Shown: positions 44,671-54,483 of the stretch, one piece after another
How positions within the stretch are numbered: position 1 is the stretch's first letter
Layout of the letters: every line of letters begins with the position of its first letter
Notes under the pieces: model-generated
Database searches by the model: none
The model's input: only the letters and a program-made list of their open reading frames with translations
What the model was told of the DNA's origin: nothing
Position numbers and translations under genes: made by a program
Assembly: GCA_002292375.1 (NCBI GenBank)
Contig: DBBV01000017.1
Location: 1-64,000, forward strand
DNA: 64,000 nucleotides
From: Methylococcaceae bacterium UBA975
GTDB taxonomy: Bacteria; Pseudomonadota; Gammaproteobacteria; Methylococcales; Cycloclasticaceae
Reading direction: 5' to 3'

Positions 44671-46203
44671 TTAAGGGATGCTAATAAACAGTGAGCCGCC
44701 CGGTCCCAGCGGGATACCCAAGGCAAGCCAAAGGCTTAGCAATAGACCCCAACCAACTAAGAACACCACAGAATAAGGCAGCATCAAGGTCATAATTGTA
44801 CCCACCCCCGCCTTCTCGTCATAGCGTTTCATAAATGCAAAAACTAAGGCAAAATACGGCATCAGCGGGGTAATAATATTGCTAGAACTGTCACCCACGC
44901 GATAGGCCGCTTGTACCACCTCGGGTGCAATACCCAAGAGCATAAACATCGGTATAAAGACGGGGGCAATAATTGCCCATTTAGCCGATGCACTGCCTAT
45001 AAATAAATTGGCAATACTCGATAATACAATAAAACCCAGCATCAGAGGAATGCTGCTTAGTCCACTGATTTTAAGCAACTCCGCACCCTTAATAGCAACG
45101 ATTAGGCCCAAATGGGTCCAACTAAAGTAATTAACAAATTGGGCTGCAAAAAACATTAACACGAGATACGTTGCCATCAATGCCATGGTTTTTTCCATGC
45201 TCTCAATAATATCGACATGACTTTTAAAATGGCCCGACACCCAGCCGTATATAGCACCCATAATAGCCGCGGTAATAGCGATAAGCGCTATTAAACCCGA
45301 CATAAACGGCGATTTAATAATCCCTCCCGTATCCGGGTGACGCAAAAAACCGTGCTCTGGAACTAAACCCGATAAGACAAAAATAACGATCAACAAGCCA
45401 GCTAGATTAGCGGCCCATAAGCCCTTGCGTTCAGCCGGCAGCAACACCGTGTTCAAATCATTAGTTTCTGCTCCTTTGTAGTCACCAAGCAGGGGGCTGA
45501 TATACCGTTCAGTAACCCAGGTTCCTAAACCGGCTATTAAGAACGTCGACGCAATTATAAAATAATAATTAGCCGCGGCTGTTACTTCATAATTTGGGTC
45601 AAGCAAATGAGCTGCTTCGGTACTAATACCACCCAAAATGGCATCCACAGGGCCGATCAATAGGTTGGCACTAAAGCCGCCCGAGACACCGGCAAAACAG
45701 GCTGCCGTACCCGCCAATGGGTGTCGGCCGGCGGCAAGAAATATCAAGCCCGCTAGCGGTATCATCACCACATAACCCGAATCGACGGCTATGCTCGACA
45801 ACACCCCTGCTAGCACCACGATGAACGTTAAAAGCTTAGCTGGTGCGCGTAACACCAATAATTTTAACGCGGTTTGGATCAACCCTGAGCGCTCAGCAAT
45901 ACCCAAGCCCAACATAACCACTAGCACCGGACCGACAGGGGCAAACTGGGTAAAATTACTCACCATTTTACTGAGTATTTGCGCAAGCCCCGCTGCATTT
46001 AGCAGGTTGACGACTTGAACCGATTTACCGCTGACAGGGTGTGTGGCGGCTAAAGCAAAATAATCACCAAGGTACGATAACAACAACACCGCCACGCATA
46101 GGTATATAAATAACATCGTTGGGTGTGGTAGAGCATTGCCCCACGTTTCAATCTTAGTCAGGCAACGCTGGGTAAACGGTCGTTTAATCTGTTCCATACC
46201 CAC
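44671..46203 (-). CDS. AbgT-family transporter
   Basis: This 510-residue polytopic membrane protein matches AbgT/MtrF transporters (p-aminobenzoyl-glutamate uptake or antimetabolite export). Landmarks are LPHPTMLFIYLC at the start, FSANLLIGPVDAILGGIST, and YRVGDSSSNIITPLMPYFAL near the end. About 12 membrane segments and two re-entrant loops fit the family. The start is GTG at 46203 or ATG two codons later; both have only modest ribosome sites. It lies 42 bases after the LpxL-like gene and may share its transcript. Confidence 0.88.
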   Translation of the reverse strand: MGMEQIKRPFTQRCLTKIETWGNALPHPTMLFIYLCVAVLLLSYLGDYFALAATHPVSGKSVQVVNLLNAAGLAQILSKMVSNFTQFAPVGPVLVVMLGLGIAERSGLIQTALKLLVLRAPAKLLTFIVVLAGVLSSIAVDSGYVVMIPLAGLIFLAAGRHPLAGTAACFAGVSGGFSANLLIGPVDAILGGISTEAAHLLDPNYEVTAAANYYFIIASTFLIAGLGTWVTERYISPLLGDYKGAETNDLNTVLLPAERKGLWAANLAGLLIVIFVLSGLVPEHGFLRHPDTGGIIKSPFMSGLIALIAITAAIMGAIYGWVSGHFKSHVDIIESMEKTMALMATYLVLMFFAAQFVNYFSWTHLGLIVAIKGAELLKISGLSSIPLMLGFIVLSSIANLFIGSASAKWAIIAPVFIPMFMLLGIAPEVVQAAYRVGDSSSNIITPLMPYFALVFAFMKRYDEKAGVGTIMTLMLPYSVVFLVGWGLLLSLWLALGIPLGPGGSLFISIP

Positions 46204-46245
46204 TTTTATACCATTAAGCCGAGCAGATCAAAACTTAGCTCGGCC

Positions 46246-47172
46246 CTATTGTGATCTTTTGTACACATCCGCCTCGCCGTCGGGCCGCGTTTTAAAGCGT
46301 TTGTGCATCCACAAATAGTCGTCGGGGTGTTCACGAATGCAAGCTTCCAACCAATTGCTCCAACGAACCGTATCGGCCACATCATCATCAGAAGGGTAAT
46401 GGTCTAATACCGGTTCAAACTTAAGCGTACAGGCACCATCCTTTTCACGGTAACAACTGAATAACAACACCTGCGCATCGGTTTGTCGTGCATATTGGGG
46501 AATCGTGGTGATCGTTGCCGTTGGTATTCCAAAGAAGGGGATAAAAGCGCCCCGTTTAACGCCAAAGTCTTGATCTGGCACGATCACCACCGTACCGCAA
46601 TCGGCGAGGCTTTTCAGCATATCAGCAATATCTTTACGGTGAAAAAGACCGATCGGGTATTTTTGTAAGCCGCGTTGATATAACTGTGTCTCAAAAATTG
46701 GGTTATCTAAGCGACGATAGACCGCCTCAAATGGGCAAAGCGTCGCTAACTTCATGCAAGCGACAAATAATGAGGTAAAGTGCCCCGACACCAAGAGCAA
46801 GGGTTTATTAGCGCTTATCGCCTGGGTTAAATGCTGCTCACCGATCACGCGTACGCCTTGCGTATGTTGCTCTGCACTGCGCCAAACCATATTCACTAAA
46901 TCAAAAATCATTAATAACGATGACGTTAAATTGGCCACCACGATAGCTTGCTGTTGTTGCTCAGTTTTTTCGTTAAAACACAATTCAATATTGCGACGAA
47001 TCGTGTCAATACGACTGATCCGACTAGCTGCTAATCGCTTCGCTAAACCAGTCGCCATCGCTTGTTGCCAAGATGACGGTAGCCTAGCTAATACCCAGCT
47101 GAGTCCCACCACTAACCACGATGACCAGAATTTGGGGTGTAAGTAAGCAGTTTTAAATTTTTCAGTCGTCAT
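46246..47172 (-). CDS. lipid A biosynthesis acyltransferase-like protein (LpxL/HtrB family) with altered active site
   Basis: This 308-residue inner-membrane protein resembles enzymes that add secondary acyl chains to lipid A: N-terminal FWSSWLVVGLSWVLARLP, PDQDFGVKRGAFIPFFG and C-terminal YLWMHKRFKTRPDGE are typical. The catalytic HX4E motif, however, reads HFTSLF: the His is kept but the acidic residue is Phe, which I confirmed in the DNA codons. It may therefore be inactive or use another residue. It lies before the AbgT gene. Confidence 0.82.
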   Translation of the reverse strand: MTTEKFKTAYLHPKFWSSWLVVGLSWVLARLPSSWQQAMATGLAKRLAASRISRIDTIRRNIELCFNEKTEQQQQAIVVANLTSSLLMIFDLVNMVWRSAEQHTQGVRVIGEQHLTQAISANKPLLLVSGHFTSLFVACMKLATLCPFEAVYRRLDNPIFETQLYQRGLQKYPIGLFHRKDIADMLKSLADCGTVVIVPDQDFGVKRGAFIPFFGIPTATITTIPQYARQTDAQVLLFSCYREKDGACTLKFEPVLDHYPSDDDVADTVRWSNWLEACIREHPDDYLWMHKRFKTRPDGEADVYKRSQ

Positions 47173-47422
47173 ATAGATAAGCCTATTGATTAGCTTCTTG
47201 TGTGTTTTTTAGTTTTATTTTAATAAACACCCCTGTTTGCATCATCAATAGCTGCTCTTAACGTGAGGTATCTTTGATCGTTATTATGTCATACCAAACA
47301 GACTAATACGCATCGTCTCAATCTTCTTTATAACTGGCTATAAATCACTCAATCAGATATTCTTTGAGTTGGAGCTACCCCTTTCATCAGCTGTTTTATG
47401 ACCCTGATCAACGACCAATAAC

Positions 47423-49099
47423 ATGATCACATCTCACTTAATTGATATTATTATCTTGTTGCTGGCAGCCGTTATCATAGTTCCTGTGTCGCAACGTGCA
47501 AAGTTCGGTACTATTCCTGGGTTTTTAATCGCCGGTATCATCGTTGGTCCTTTTGGCATTGGATTAATCGACAATATCGACGAAATACGCCATTTATCAG
47601 AAATTGGCATCGTGCTGTTACTGTTCATCATTGGGATCGAAATAAAACCCAGCCGACTTTGGCGAATGCGCCGTTTAGTCTTTGGCCTCGGCTCCTTGCA
47701 AGTTATCATCACCGGTCTTATATTTGCTTGGCTCAGCTATACCTTATTTGAGATGCCCGTTAGAACCGCTATTTTAATTGGCCCAGCTCTTGCCTTATCT
47801 TCTACTGCCTTTGTGCTGCAATTACTCACCGAACAAAAGTCACTGGTTTCTGAATATGGTCGCACCTCTATTTCCATCTTGTTACTACAAGATCTCGCCG
47901 TGGTACCACTACTTGCCCTAGTTCCTTTGCTGGTGTCATCTGAGCTGAGTATTGGTGAGGATATCGGTATTGCCCTGCTAGAAACCGTTGTCATTTTAGG
48001 CAGTGTTATTTTAGTGGGCCGCTATTTACTACACCCCACTTTACACCGTATCGCCTTATCACGTAATCCAGAAGTGTTTACTGCATCGGCCATTGTTATT
48101 GTGCTCGGCACCGCCTTAATCACCGAGCACATAGGTTTATCGATGGCGATGGGTGCTTTTCTCGCTGGACTACTGATCTCTGATTCATCCTATAAACATC
48201 AGGTACTCGCCGAAATAAAGCCCTTTAGTGGTCTATTATTAGGGCTGTTCTTTATATCAATGGGCATGTCTCTCGACTTCCATCTTTTTTTAGCGGACCC
48301 CCTAGTTTCTCTTGGTATTTTATTTGCTCTTATCGCTGTCAAAATAGCCGTTTTATTTCCACTAAGCTACCTGTTTGGTGTTAATGCTAAAAAAAGTTTT
48401 GCCGTTTCTTTATTGTTAGCCCAAAGCGGCGAATTTGCTTTAGTACTATTTGCACTTGCCTTTCAGGCCGAGCTATTATCATCCTTTGCCTTTCAGCACT
48501 TATTGCTCCTTATCCTACTCAGTATGTTAGCCACCCCTTTATTGGCCTATTTCGCACAGATTATTAAAGGCAAACCGCCGGCTAGTGTCGCTAAAACACC
48601 CAAAGCACCTATTATTATCGCTGGTTTTGGCCGTGTGGGTCATCGGATCGGCCAAATACTTACATCCGCAAACCAACCTTTTATCGCCTTTGATTTAGAT
48701 GCCAACATTGTTGAGCGAGAACGATCAACTGGACAGCACCCTGTGTTTTACGGTGATGTATCCAATGTCGATGTACTTAAAGCTGCTGGCGTCAATGCTG
48801 CTGACACCATTGTCGTTACATTAAACGACCCTGAAACCACACGGAATTTGGTTCGCCTCATAAAGAAAAGGTATCCTGATGTTAAAATTTATGCCGGCGC
48901 ACATAATTCTGAAGAATGCATTCAGCTGGGTAAAATTGGTGTCGCTGGTACCGTGTCAGAAAATTTAGAAGCGAGTATCGAATTAGCTAAATTGGTGCTA
49001 AAAAGCAGGGGCGTTTTTGATAACAATCAAAACGACAAGCTCAATAAATACAGAAAAAAATACCATCAAGAAATCAAAAAAGCGGGAAAGAGCACATGA
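47423..49099 (+). CDS. Kef-type cation:proton antiporter (CPA2) with RCK domain
   Basis: This 558-residue protein has an N-terminal Na/H-exchanger fold of about 12 membrane segments (GTIPGFLIAGIIVGP, EIGIVLLLFIIGIE, LALSSTAFVLQLL) and a C-terminal RCK/TrkA-N domain from about 395 with the dinucleotide motif GFGRVGHRIG. It most likely exports K+ or Na+ in exchange for H+ under ligand control, as KefB/KefC do. No KefF/KefG ancillary gene is adjacent. Confidence 0.9.
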   Translation: MITSHLIDIIILLLAAVIIVPVSQRAKFGTIPGFLIAGIIVGPFGIGLIDNIDEIRHLSEIGIVLLLFIIGIEIKPSRLWRMRRLVFGLGSLQVIITGLIFAWLSYTLFEMPVRTAILIGPALALSSTAFVLQLLTEQKSLVSEYGRTSISILLLQDLAVVPLLALVPLLVSSELSIGEDIGIALLETVVILGSVILVGRYLLHPTLHRIALSRNPEVFTASAIVIVLGTALITEHIGLSMAMGAFLAGLLISDSSYKHQVLAEIKPFSGLLLGLFFISMGMSLDFHLFLADPLVSLGILFALIAVKIAVLFPLSYLFGVNAKKSFAVSLLLAQSGEFALVLFALAFQAELLSSFAFQHLLLLILLSMLATPLLAYFAQIIKGKPPASVAKTPKAPIIIAGFGRVGHRIGQILTSANQPFIAFDLDANIVERERSTGQHPVFYGDVSNVDVLKAAGVNAADTIVVTLNDPETTRNLVRLIKKRYPDVKIYAGAHNSEECIQLGKIGVAGTVSENLEASIELAKLVLKSRGVFDNNQNDKLNKYRKKYHQEIKKAGKST

Positions 49100-49313
49100 G
49101 AATTTACGCCCCCACACCAACAGTTTTACAAAGATTTCCTGTTAGTCGCTTTTACCGTGCTTGATTATGATCCCCCATCAACCAAGTTAGCTGTTGGTTT
49201 TCAAATTAACCAAGAAAATCTATCGCTTTGACAAAATCCTAGTGGCAGCACAAAACATCAATGTTAAACTTTGGTGGCCGTAAACACCCACAATAAAAAG
49301 AATCGAACTAAAC

Positions 49314-50807
49314 ATGGATAAAGTGACTGAAGCAATTAAACGATTAAACCAACAAGGCGCTAGACAACCACGTGTCATCATCATGGGCGCAGGTATGTCT
49401 GGCATCCTCATGGGTATTCGTTTATTAAACGCCGGCTTAAGTAATTTTACGATTTATGAAAAAACGGACCGTATTGGGGGTACTTGGCGGGAAAACACCT
49501 ACCCAGGTATTGCCTGCGATATACCCTCTTACTTTTATACTTACAGCTTTGAGGTTAACCCTAATTGGTCACACAGGTTCCCTCCCGGTGCAGAAATTCA
49601 GCGCTATTTCGAAACCGTTTTCAATAAATACAAACTGGCACCACGCACTCGATTTAATGAGGAGATCATCAACACCCAATTGATTGATGGCCAATGGCAC
49701 ATTGAAACCGCTAACGGCCTTAACGATTCAGCAGACTTTCTAGTTGCCGCGACCGGTGTGCTACACAAAATAAACCAACCCTCGATTCAAGGACTCGACA
49801 GCTTTGAAGGGCCTAAATTTCATACTGCCCGCTGGGACCACGGGGTTGATTTAAAAGACAAACGAGTCGGCATTATTGGTAGCGGCTCAACCGCCATACA
49901 AACAATCGACCCGCTCTCAAAGCTGGTTAGCAAACTCACCTTGTTTCAACGTACCGCCCAATGGGTTTTCCCATTACCTGACAAAGCCTATTCGGCCACC
50001 TGGATTAAACTCGCTACCCGCTTCCCTTTCTTGGGCAAAAGCTTATACAAAACCTATAAATTTTTATTCGAAAAGTCCATGGGCATCGCCGTCACAAAGC
50101 CCTGCCTACAACGTAGCATACTCACTAAATTATGCCATTGGAACTTAGCTCGCGTTAAAGACCTTGAATTACGTAAAAAACTAACCCCTGATTATTTACC
50201 TGGTTGTAAACGCTTGGTTATGTCGATGCCCTTTTATTCAGCTATTCAAAAGCCTAATTGCTCCGTTGTAACCGAACAGATTGAAAAAATCGAATCCAAC
50301 GGTGTCCGTACCAAAGACGGTCAATTACACGAACTTGACGTACTGGTATTAGCAACCGGCTTTGATGGCTTTGCCTTTATGCGCCCTATGTCCATGCAAG
50401 GGCTTAACGGCTTAACGTTAGACGACGCGTGGAAAAAAGGCCCGCAAGCCTTACGCGCAATGGCCATCCCTGGGTTCCCCAACTTTTTCATGTTGATTGG
50501 GCCACACAGCCCGATTGGCAACCATTCACTGATCGCCATCGCTGAAACCCAAACCCACTACATCATGCAATGTATCGAAAAATATATGCAGGGCGACTTT
50601 GACTTTATTGAAGCCAAACAACAAGCCGTAGATGATTTTTATACCAGCGTCAATGAGGCTCTGCCTAATACGATTTGGACCACGGGCTGTCAAAGTTGGT
50701 ATTTAGACGATAAAGGCATACCCGGTTTGTGGCCGTGGTCACCGCAGCAATACGCCAAGGAAATGAAAGTTGCTAATTTTAGCCAGTACCACCTTACAAA
50801 GGCTTAG
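49314..50807 (+). CDS. flavin-containing monooxygenase, Baeyer-Villiger type
   Basis: This 497-residue FAD/NADPH enzyme has the FAD Rossmann motif GAGMSG at about 25-30, the second dinucleotide motif GIIGSGSTA, and between them FEGPKFHTARW, which matches the type I BVMO fingerprint FxGxxxHxxxW. It should oxidise ketones to esters or lactones, or hydroxylate alkanes/amines; substrates are unknown. YPGIACDIPSYFYTYSFE is also typical. It converges with the PqiA-like gene and the two stops overlap by 14 bases. It may belong to a hydrocarbon or cyclic ketone pathway. Confidence 0.9.
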   Translation: MDKVTEAIKRLNQQGARQPRVIIMGAGMSGILMGIRLLNAGLSNFTIYEKTDRIGGTWRENTYPGIACDIPSYFYTYSFEVNPNWSHRFPPGAEIQRYFETVFNKYKLAPRTRFNEEIINTQLIDGQWHIETANGLNDSADFLVAATGVLHKINQPSIQGLDSFEGPKFHTARWDHGVDLKDKRVGIIGSGSTAIQTIDPLSKLVSKLTLFQRTAQWVFPLPDKAYSATWIKLATRFPFLGKSLYKTYKFLFEKSMGIAVTKPCLQRSILTKLCHWNLARVKDLELRKKLTPDYLPGCKRLVMSMPFYSAIQKPNCSVVTEQIEKIESNGVRTKDGQLHELDVLVLATGFDGFAFMRPMSMQGLNGLTLDDAWKKGPQALRAMAIPGFPNFFMLIGPHSPIGNHSLIAIAETQTHYIMQCIEKYMQGDFDFIEAKQQAVDDFYTSVNEALPNTIWTTGCQSWYLDDKGIPGLWPWSPQQYAKEMKVANFSQYHLTKA

Positions 50808-51408
50808 TTTCATTCGTGTTATGCATCAGCTGGCTAGCCGCAATAGCGAGTAAGCAATACACAGTAAAAAAGTAAAAACCCGGGCCAAATTCAGCCGTCA
50901 TCTGAACCGTATTAATCGCATATTCGTTGGCATTAATGGCTAAGAATGTCACGATAAGCGACATCACAAACACGTCAGACATGGACCACTTGCCCAACTG
51001 AGCATTAATGCTTAATAACTGCTTAGCTAAACCTGGTGCAGCAAAAACCCACGCGCACAGCACGATCAAAATTTTAATCACCGGTATTAATACCCCAAAC
51101 AAACCAATCAGCACACCCACCACCACATGGCCATGAGAAATCAGCTCGCTCATCGTGCCTAGTAAGCTGCGTGTTGATTCAAAAACGATCACGTCACCTT
51201 CTACGTCCAACTGATAAACAAACGATTGCAGCATAGAACCAATCAGTTGGTTAGCATCGTCTTCTGGCGTTAACGCCTGCGCGGTTAAGTTGAGCATCGC
51301 TTGCTTTTCAACCGTTGCCTCAATACTCATTAACGGTAGCGTTAGCCCCGGCACTAAAAATACAATCGAAAGAACGAACAAAAGTATTGAAAAAGTCTTA
51401 CGTTTCAC
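50794..51408 (-). CDS. PqiA-family membrane protein
   Basis: This 204-residue protein has four membrane helices and the paraquat-inducible protein A features: an N-terminal helix followed by LPLMSIEA, LLGTMSELISHGH with VGVLIGLFGVLIPVIKI, and KWSMSDVFVMSLIVTF. It corresponds to one PqiA half domain, whereas E. coli PqiA has two. PqiA proteins sit with MCE-type lipid transport proteins, but no MCE gene is near. The start is GTG with AAGGT upstream. Confidence 0.85.
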   Translation of the reverse strand: MKRKTFSILLFVLSIVFLVPGLTLPLMSIEATVEKQAMLNLTAQALTPEDDANQLIGSMLQSFVYQLDVEGDVIVFESTRSLLGTMSELISHGHVVVGVLIGLFGVLIPVIKILIVLCAWVFAAPGLAKQLLSINAQLGKWSMSDVFVMSLIVTFLAINANEYAINTVQMTAEFGPGFYFFTVYCLLAIAASQLMHNTNETKPL

Positions 51409-51484
51409 GGATTGTTACCTTATGTGCATTAATAAACATAGCCATACAGTTTATTGAGTCCCAATATCACACTTACAGTATCAG

Positions 51485-51727
51485 CTATTGATATTGGTTG
51501 ACCAGTTGATTAAAGGACTCCAACGGACTTTTGTCTATACCCCAATCTTCAAATAAAACAAATAACTGTTGTATCGTCTCGATACCCAGACTGTTATCTA
51601 AGGCTAATAAAAAATGCCCACCCATTTCTTCCACGTTGAGGTAAGCCGGTACCTTTGTTAACGCTAGAAGAAATTCTTTTTCCTTCTCATTGGTGCTAAC
51701 TATTGGTTTTTTAAATAGTATTTTCAT
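51485..51727 (-). CDS. small hypothetical protein
   Basis: This 80-residue protein is not recognised. It begins MKILFKKPIV, has no signal peptide or membrane segment, and is acidic in its second half (FEDWGIDKSPLESF). The ribosome site is weak. It is 76 bases upstream of the PqiA-like gene on the same strand. Coding is supported mainly by its uninterrupted frame with an amphipathic, globular-looking sequence; the call is tentative. Confidence 0.5.
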   Translation of the reverse strand: MKILFKKPIVSTNEKEKEFLLALTKVPAYLNVEEMGGHFLLALDNSLGIETIQQLFVLFEDWGIDKSPLESFNQLVNQYQ

Positions 51728-52033
51728 AGTTAATATTTTGTTTACCCGTGGTAATTAATAACCCATTGGTATCGTTGAATAGTCACAGGGCCAATCTTAT
51801 CTAGCCAGTATATGACACATAATTAAGCCACTCAAACTTATACCCAAACAAACCCAGCTAAGCTAAAAATACGTTTCTGGTTAGGTTATTAGCCTACCAC
51901 TAGGTTTTTTCAATCATAAACGCCCCGTATCTTTCATTAATTCTTCTATCAACTTGAAATAGTAGATGCATTTTTAATAAACTTAAGCATAATAAGGCAA
52001 CACTCATTAATAACTATTAAAAGGAGAGGGAAT
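51728..52033 (+). other. intergenic region upstream of the PuuD-like gene
   Basis: These 306 bases hold the promoters of the small hypothetical gene (minus) and the PuuD-like gene (plus). AAGGAGAGGG lies directly before the latter's ATG. An imperfect hairpin around 51880-51905 precedes a short T run, but it is too weak to call a terminator. Nothing else was recognised. Confidence 0.5.
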
Positions 52034-52630
52034 ATGGGAATTATTAAAAAACTTTTAGCGAGCATCAAAGCAACCATTGCAACAGGCTTTGTACTAGCTA
52101 TCTTAATTGCAGCCTTTGGCTGGGACCGTTCTGGCGGCTTTAATTTACTTGAAGCAACCGTTTGGCTACACGTTATCGTGGGTATTACTTGGATTGGCCT
52201 ACTTTATTACTTTAACTTTGTTCAAACACCGGCTATGGCAGAAGCATTAGGCGATGAAGGTGGCCCTGGTCCTGCAGCAATTGGAAAATACGTGGCCCCA
52301 CGTGCACTACTCTGGTTCCGCATGTCTGCTGCTGTTACTTGGTTAACTGGTGTAAGCGCATTAGAATCTACCGGCGTAGGTATTATGAATGCATTTACAT
52401 TAGCAAGCCCTGTTATTGGTTTAGGCGCATGGCTAGGTACCATTATGTTATTCAACGTATGGGTGCTTATTTGGCCAAACCAGAAAAAAATACTGGGTAT
52501 TGTCGAGGCTTCAGCTGAAGAAGTTGGTAAAGCAAAAGTCGTCGCTGCGATGGCGTCTAGAATAAACGTGTTGCTATCAATACCTATGTTGCTATCGATG
52601 ACAGCGTTTGCTCACGGTAACTTATTCTAA
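52034..52630 (+). CDS. PuuD-like integral membrane protein (urate hydroxylase family annotation)
   Basis: This 198-residue protein has four to five membrane segments and matches the membrane domain of the family annotated as urate hydroxylase PuuD: LHVIVGITWIGLLYYFNFVQTPA, ALLWFRMSAAVTWLTGV and LGTIMLFNVWVLIWPNQKK. The cytochrome c domain that ends true PuuD proteins is absent, and no purine catabolic genes are nearby, so urate oxidation is doubtful. The very strong Shine-Dalgarno suggests high expression. Its last codons and terminator are duplicated in degraded form at about 54484-54584. Confidence 0.72.
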   Translation: MGIIKKLLASIKATIATGFVLAILIAAFGWDRSGGFNLLEATVWLHVIVGITWIGLLYYFNFVQTPAMAEALGDEGGPGPAAIGKYVAPRALLWFRMSAAVTWLTGVSALESTGVGIMNAFTLASPVIGLGAWLGTIMLFNVWVLIWPNQKKILGIVEASAEEVGKAKVVAAMASRINVLLSIPMLLSMTAFAHGNLF

Positions 52631-52656
52631 AATAACACGACAAAGCTGTATAAAAC

Positions 52657-52690
52657 AAAAAGGGCGCTTGATTTTCAAGCGCCCTTTTTT
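52657..52690 (+). terminator. intrinsic terminator after the PuuD-like gene
   Basis: GGGCGCTTGA-TTT-TCAAGCGCCC is a perfect ten-pair stem with flanking A and T runs, ending in six T. It can also terminate the convergent Na/Pi gene on the minus strand. Confidence 0.93.
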
Positions 52691-52695
52691 CATTT

Positions 52696-54419
52696 TTAAA
52701 AATCAATCGAGTCTGACCCCATTGAATTTAACGGCTTTCTTTTACCTTCAGTTATTGATGATTCCTGCTCTCGTTTTAGCTTTAAACCTGGCGTCAATAT
52801 TTCTGCGGTAACAAACACTTCGTTCAGATAACGCATGGCTTTCACCATTTGTCGAGTCATTCGCCTAATACGGCTATTCTGATCGATGACATCTATCATC
52901 ACGGGTATCGGTACACGTAACTCTACGCCGGCCAAAAGCAAGGCTGCTTTCACCTCATCGTAAACACCTTGCACCTGATCGAGTTGAAGTCCACATTCTT
53001 CAAAAGAGAAACCAGCTTCTGTTGGGTCGGCTCTTATCATCAAATCAACTACTTCGGCGCGGAAACGAGAAATATTCGCCATCGATACTTCATCATTCAT
53101 ACCCACTATATTCGCCTGTGCTTTAGCGATGGCCGACGCTTGATCTGCACACGCTAGCAAGTGTTGCTCCGCTCGCAAAATGTTAGCTAACTGCTCAGAA
53201 ACTTCATTAGTCAGCGACTTTCTTTCAAGCCGAGTAATAAATGCGGCGACTGCACCACAAAGTTTATGCACAACGCGATTATCACTAGTAATTTTTCTGC
53301 TATTTGTAAACTCACTACTCATTGCCGCCAAACCCATTCGCCTAACAACAGCCGTTATCCGTGACAATTCAAGCGCCAGCGCATTAATTGAAAGCGCTGG
53401 TGAGACAGCAATAGTCTTGTCTAGATAGATTGGGCGACTTTCAATTTCATCCTGTGTAATAAAACGTTTTTCGAGAAAACACGCGAGTCGATTGTTCAAT
53501 GGAAATATCAATGCAACGCCTAAAACATTAAAAACGGTATGAAACAAAGCTAGCGTTAACGCAGGTATAGCCTCCAGACCTAAGAGCTCTCCCGTATTTT
53601 GAACAACCCAGAACAAAATAGGTAATATCATCAGCGCGACTACACCTGTACCCACATTAAAGATAATATGAGCACACGCCACCCTTTTGGCATTGGCTGT
53701 GGCCCCAATAACCGCTATTCCAGCCGTTGAGGTAGTGCCCACATTGGCACCTATAACCATTGCCGCAGCCGCATAAAGACCCACTACCCCACCTGTGGCC
53801 GCAGTAAGAGTAAGAGCAATGGCTGCACTCGATGATTGTGTAAGCACTGTCATAAGAAACCCAACACCAACGTACATCAACACGCCCCCTATGCCATCCA
53901 AGGTAAACTGATTCAAATCGATCACCGTCAAAAGGCCATCAAATGCATCTTTGAGGACACCAATTCCGATAAAAAATAGGCCAAAGCCTACTAGCACCAT
54001 GCCAAAAGGACCTCGCTTACTCTCGCCGCCAGTCAGGTGAACTAACATACCAACGCCTATCATTGGCAACGCAAAGGTTTCTACGTTAATTTTGTAACCA
54101 ATAATGGCCACTAACCACCCCGTCATGGTAGTGCCAATATTCGACCCATAAATGATACCTAGCGCCTGACGCATTGTAATAAGGCCAGCATTTACAAAGC
54201 CAATGGTGGCAATCGTAACCGCACTGGAGGATTGCACTAAGGCCGTGATTGTTAAGCCTGTAACAACACCGTGAGTTGGGAACGCGTCCATTTAGACAGC
54301 ATGTTACGTAAAACAAGACCCGTTGCAGACTTCAGCCCCTCAGTAATCATGGTTACTGCCAACAAAAAGAGGCCCAGACCACCTGCCAACAAACCGATAA
54401 CGATTAAATTTTGTTGCAT
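52696..54419 (-). pseudogene. Na/Pi cotransporter family protein, interrupted by a frameshift
   Basis: The intact gene would encode about 574 residues of the Na+/phosphate symporter family with a C-terminal PhoU-like helical domain. The N-terminal part starts at an ATG at 54419 with ACAGG upstream and reads LLAGGLGLFLLAVTMITEG, the normal first helix, but this frame stops at 54252. The rest continues in another frame (from 52696 to about 54280): THGVVTGLTITALVQSSSA, where QSSSA is the family signature, repeated as TQSSSAAIAL. One extra C in the CCC run (plus-strand GGG 54278-54280) would rejoin them as WTRS-PTHGVV. It may be a real inactivation, phase variation or sequencing error. Confidence 0.85.
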
Positions 54420-54483
54420 ATACCTGTCTCTATATCATTAGAAAATCAGTGTTACTCTCTTTTTAAAAACACAACAAATAGTC

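Noticed and set aside
51880..51915. Hairpin upstream of the PuuD-like gene
   Set aside because: The stem is short and bulged, so it may be chance.
54086..54316. Minus-strand 76-codon frame overlapping the Na/Pi gene start
   Set aside because: It is the third frame of the Na/Pi gene, has unlikely composition (many Cys, Tyr, His), and does not match the family; the true N-terminal part is in the frame from 54419 to 54252.
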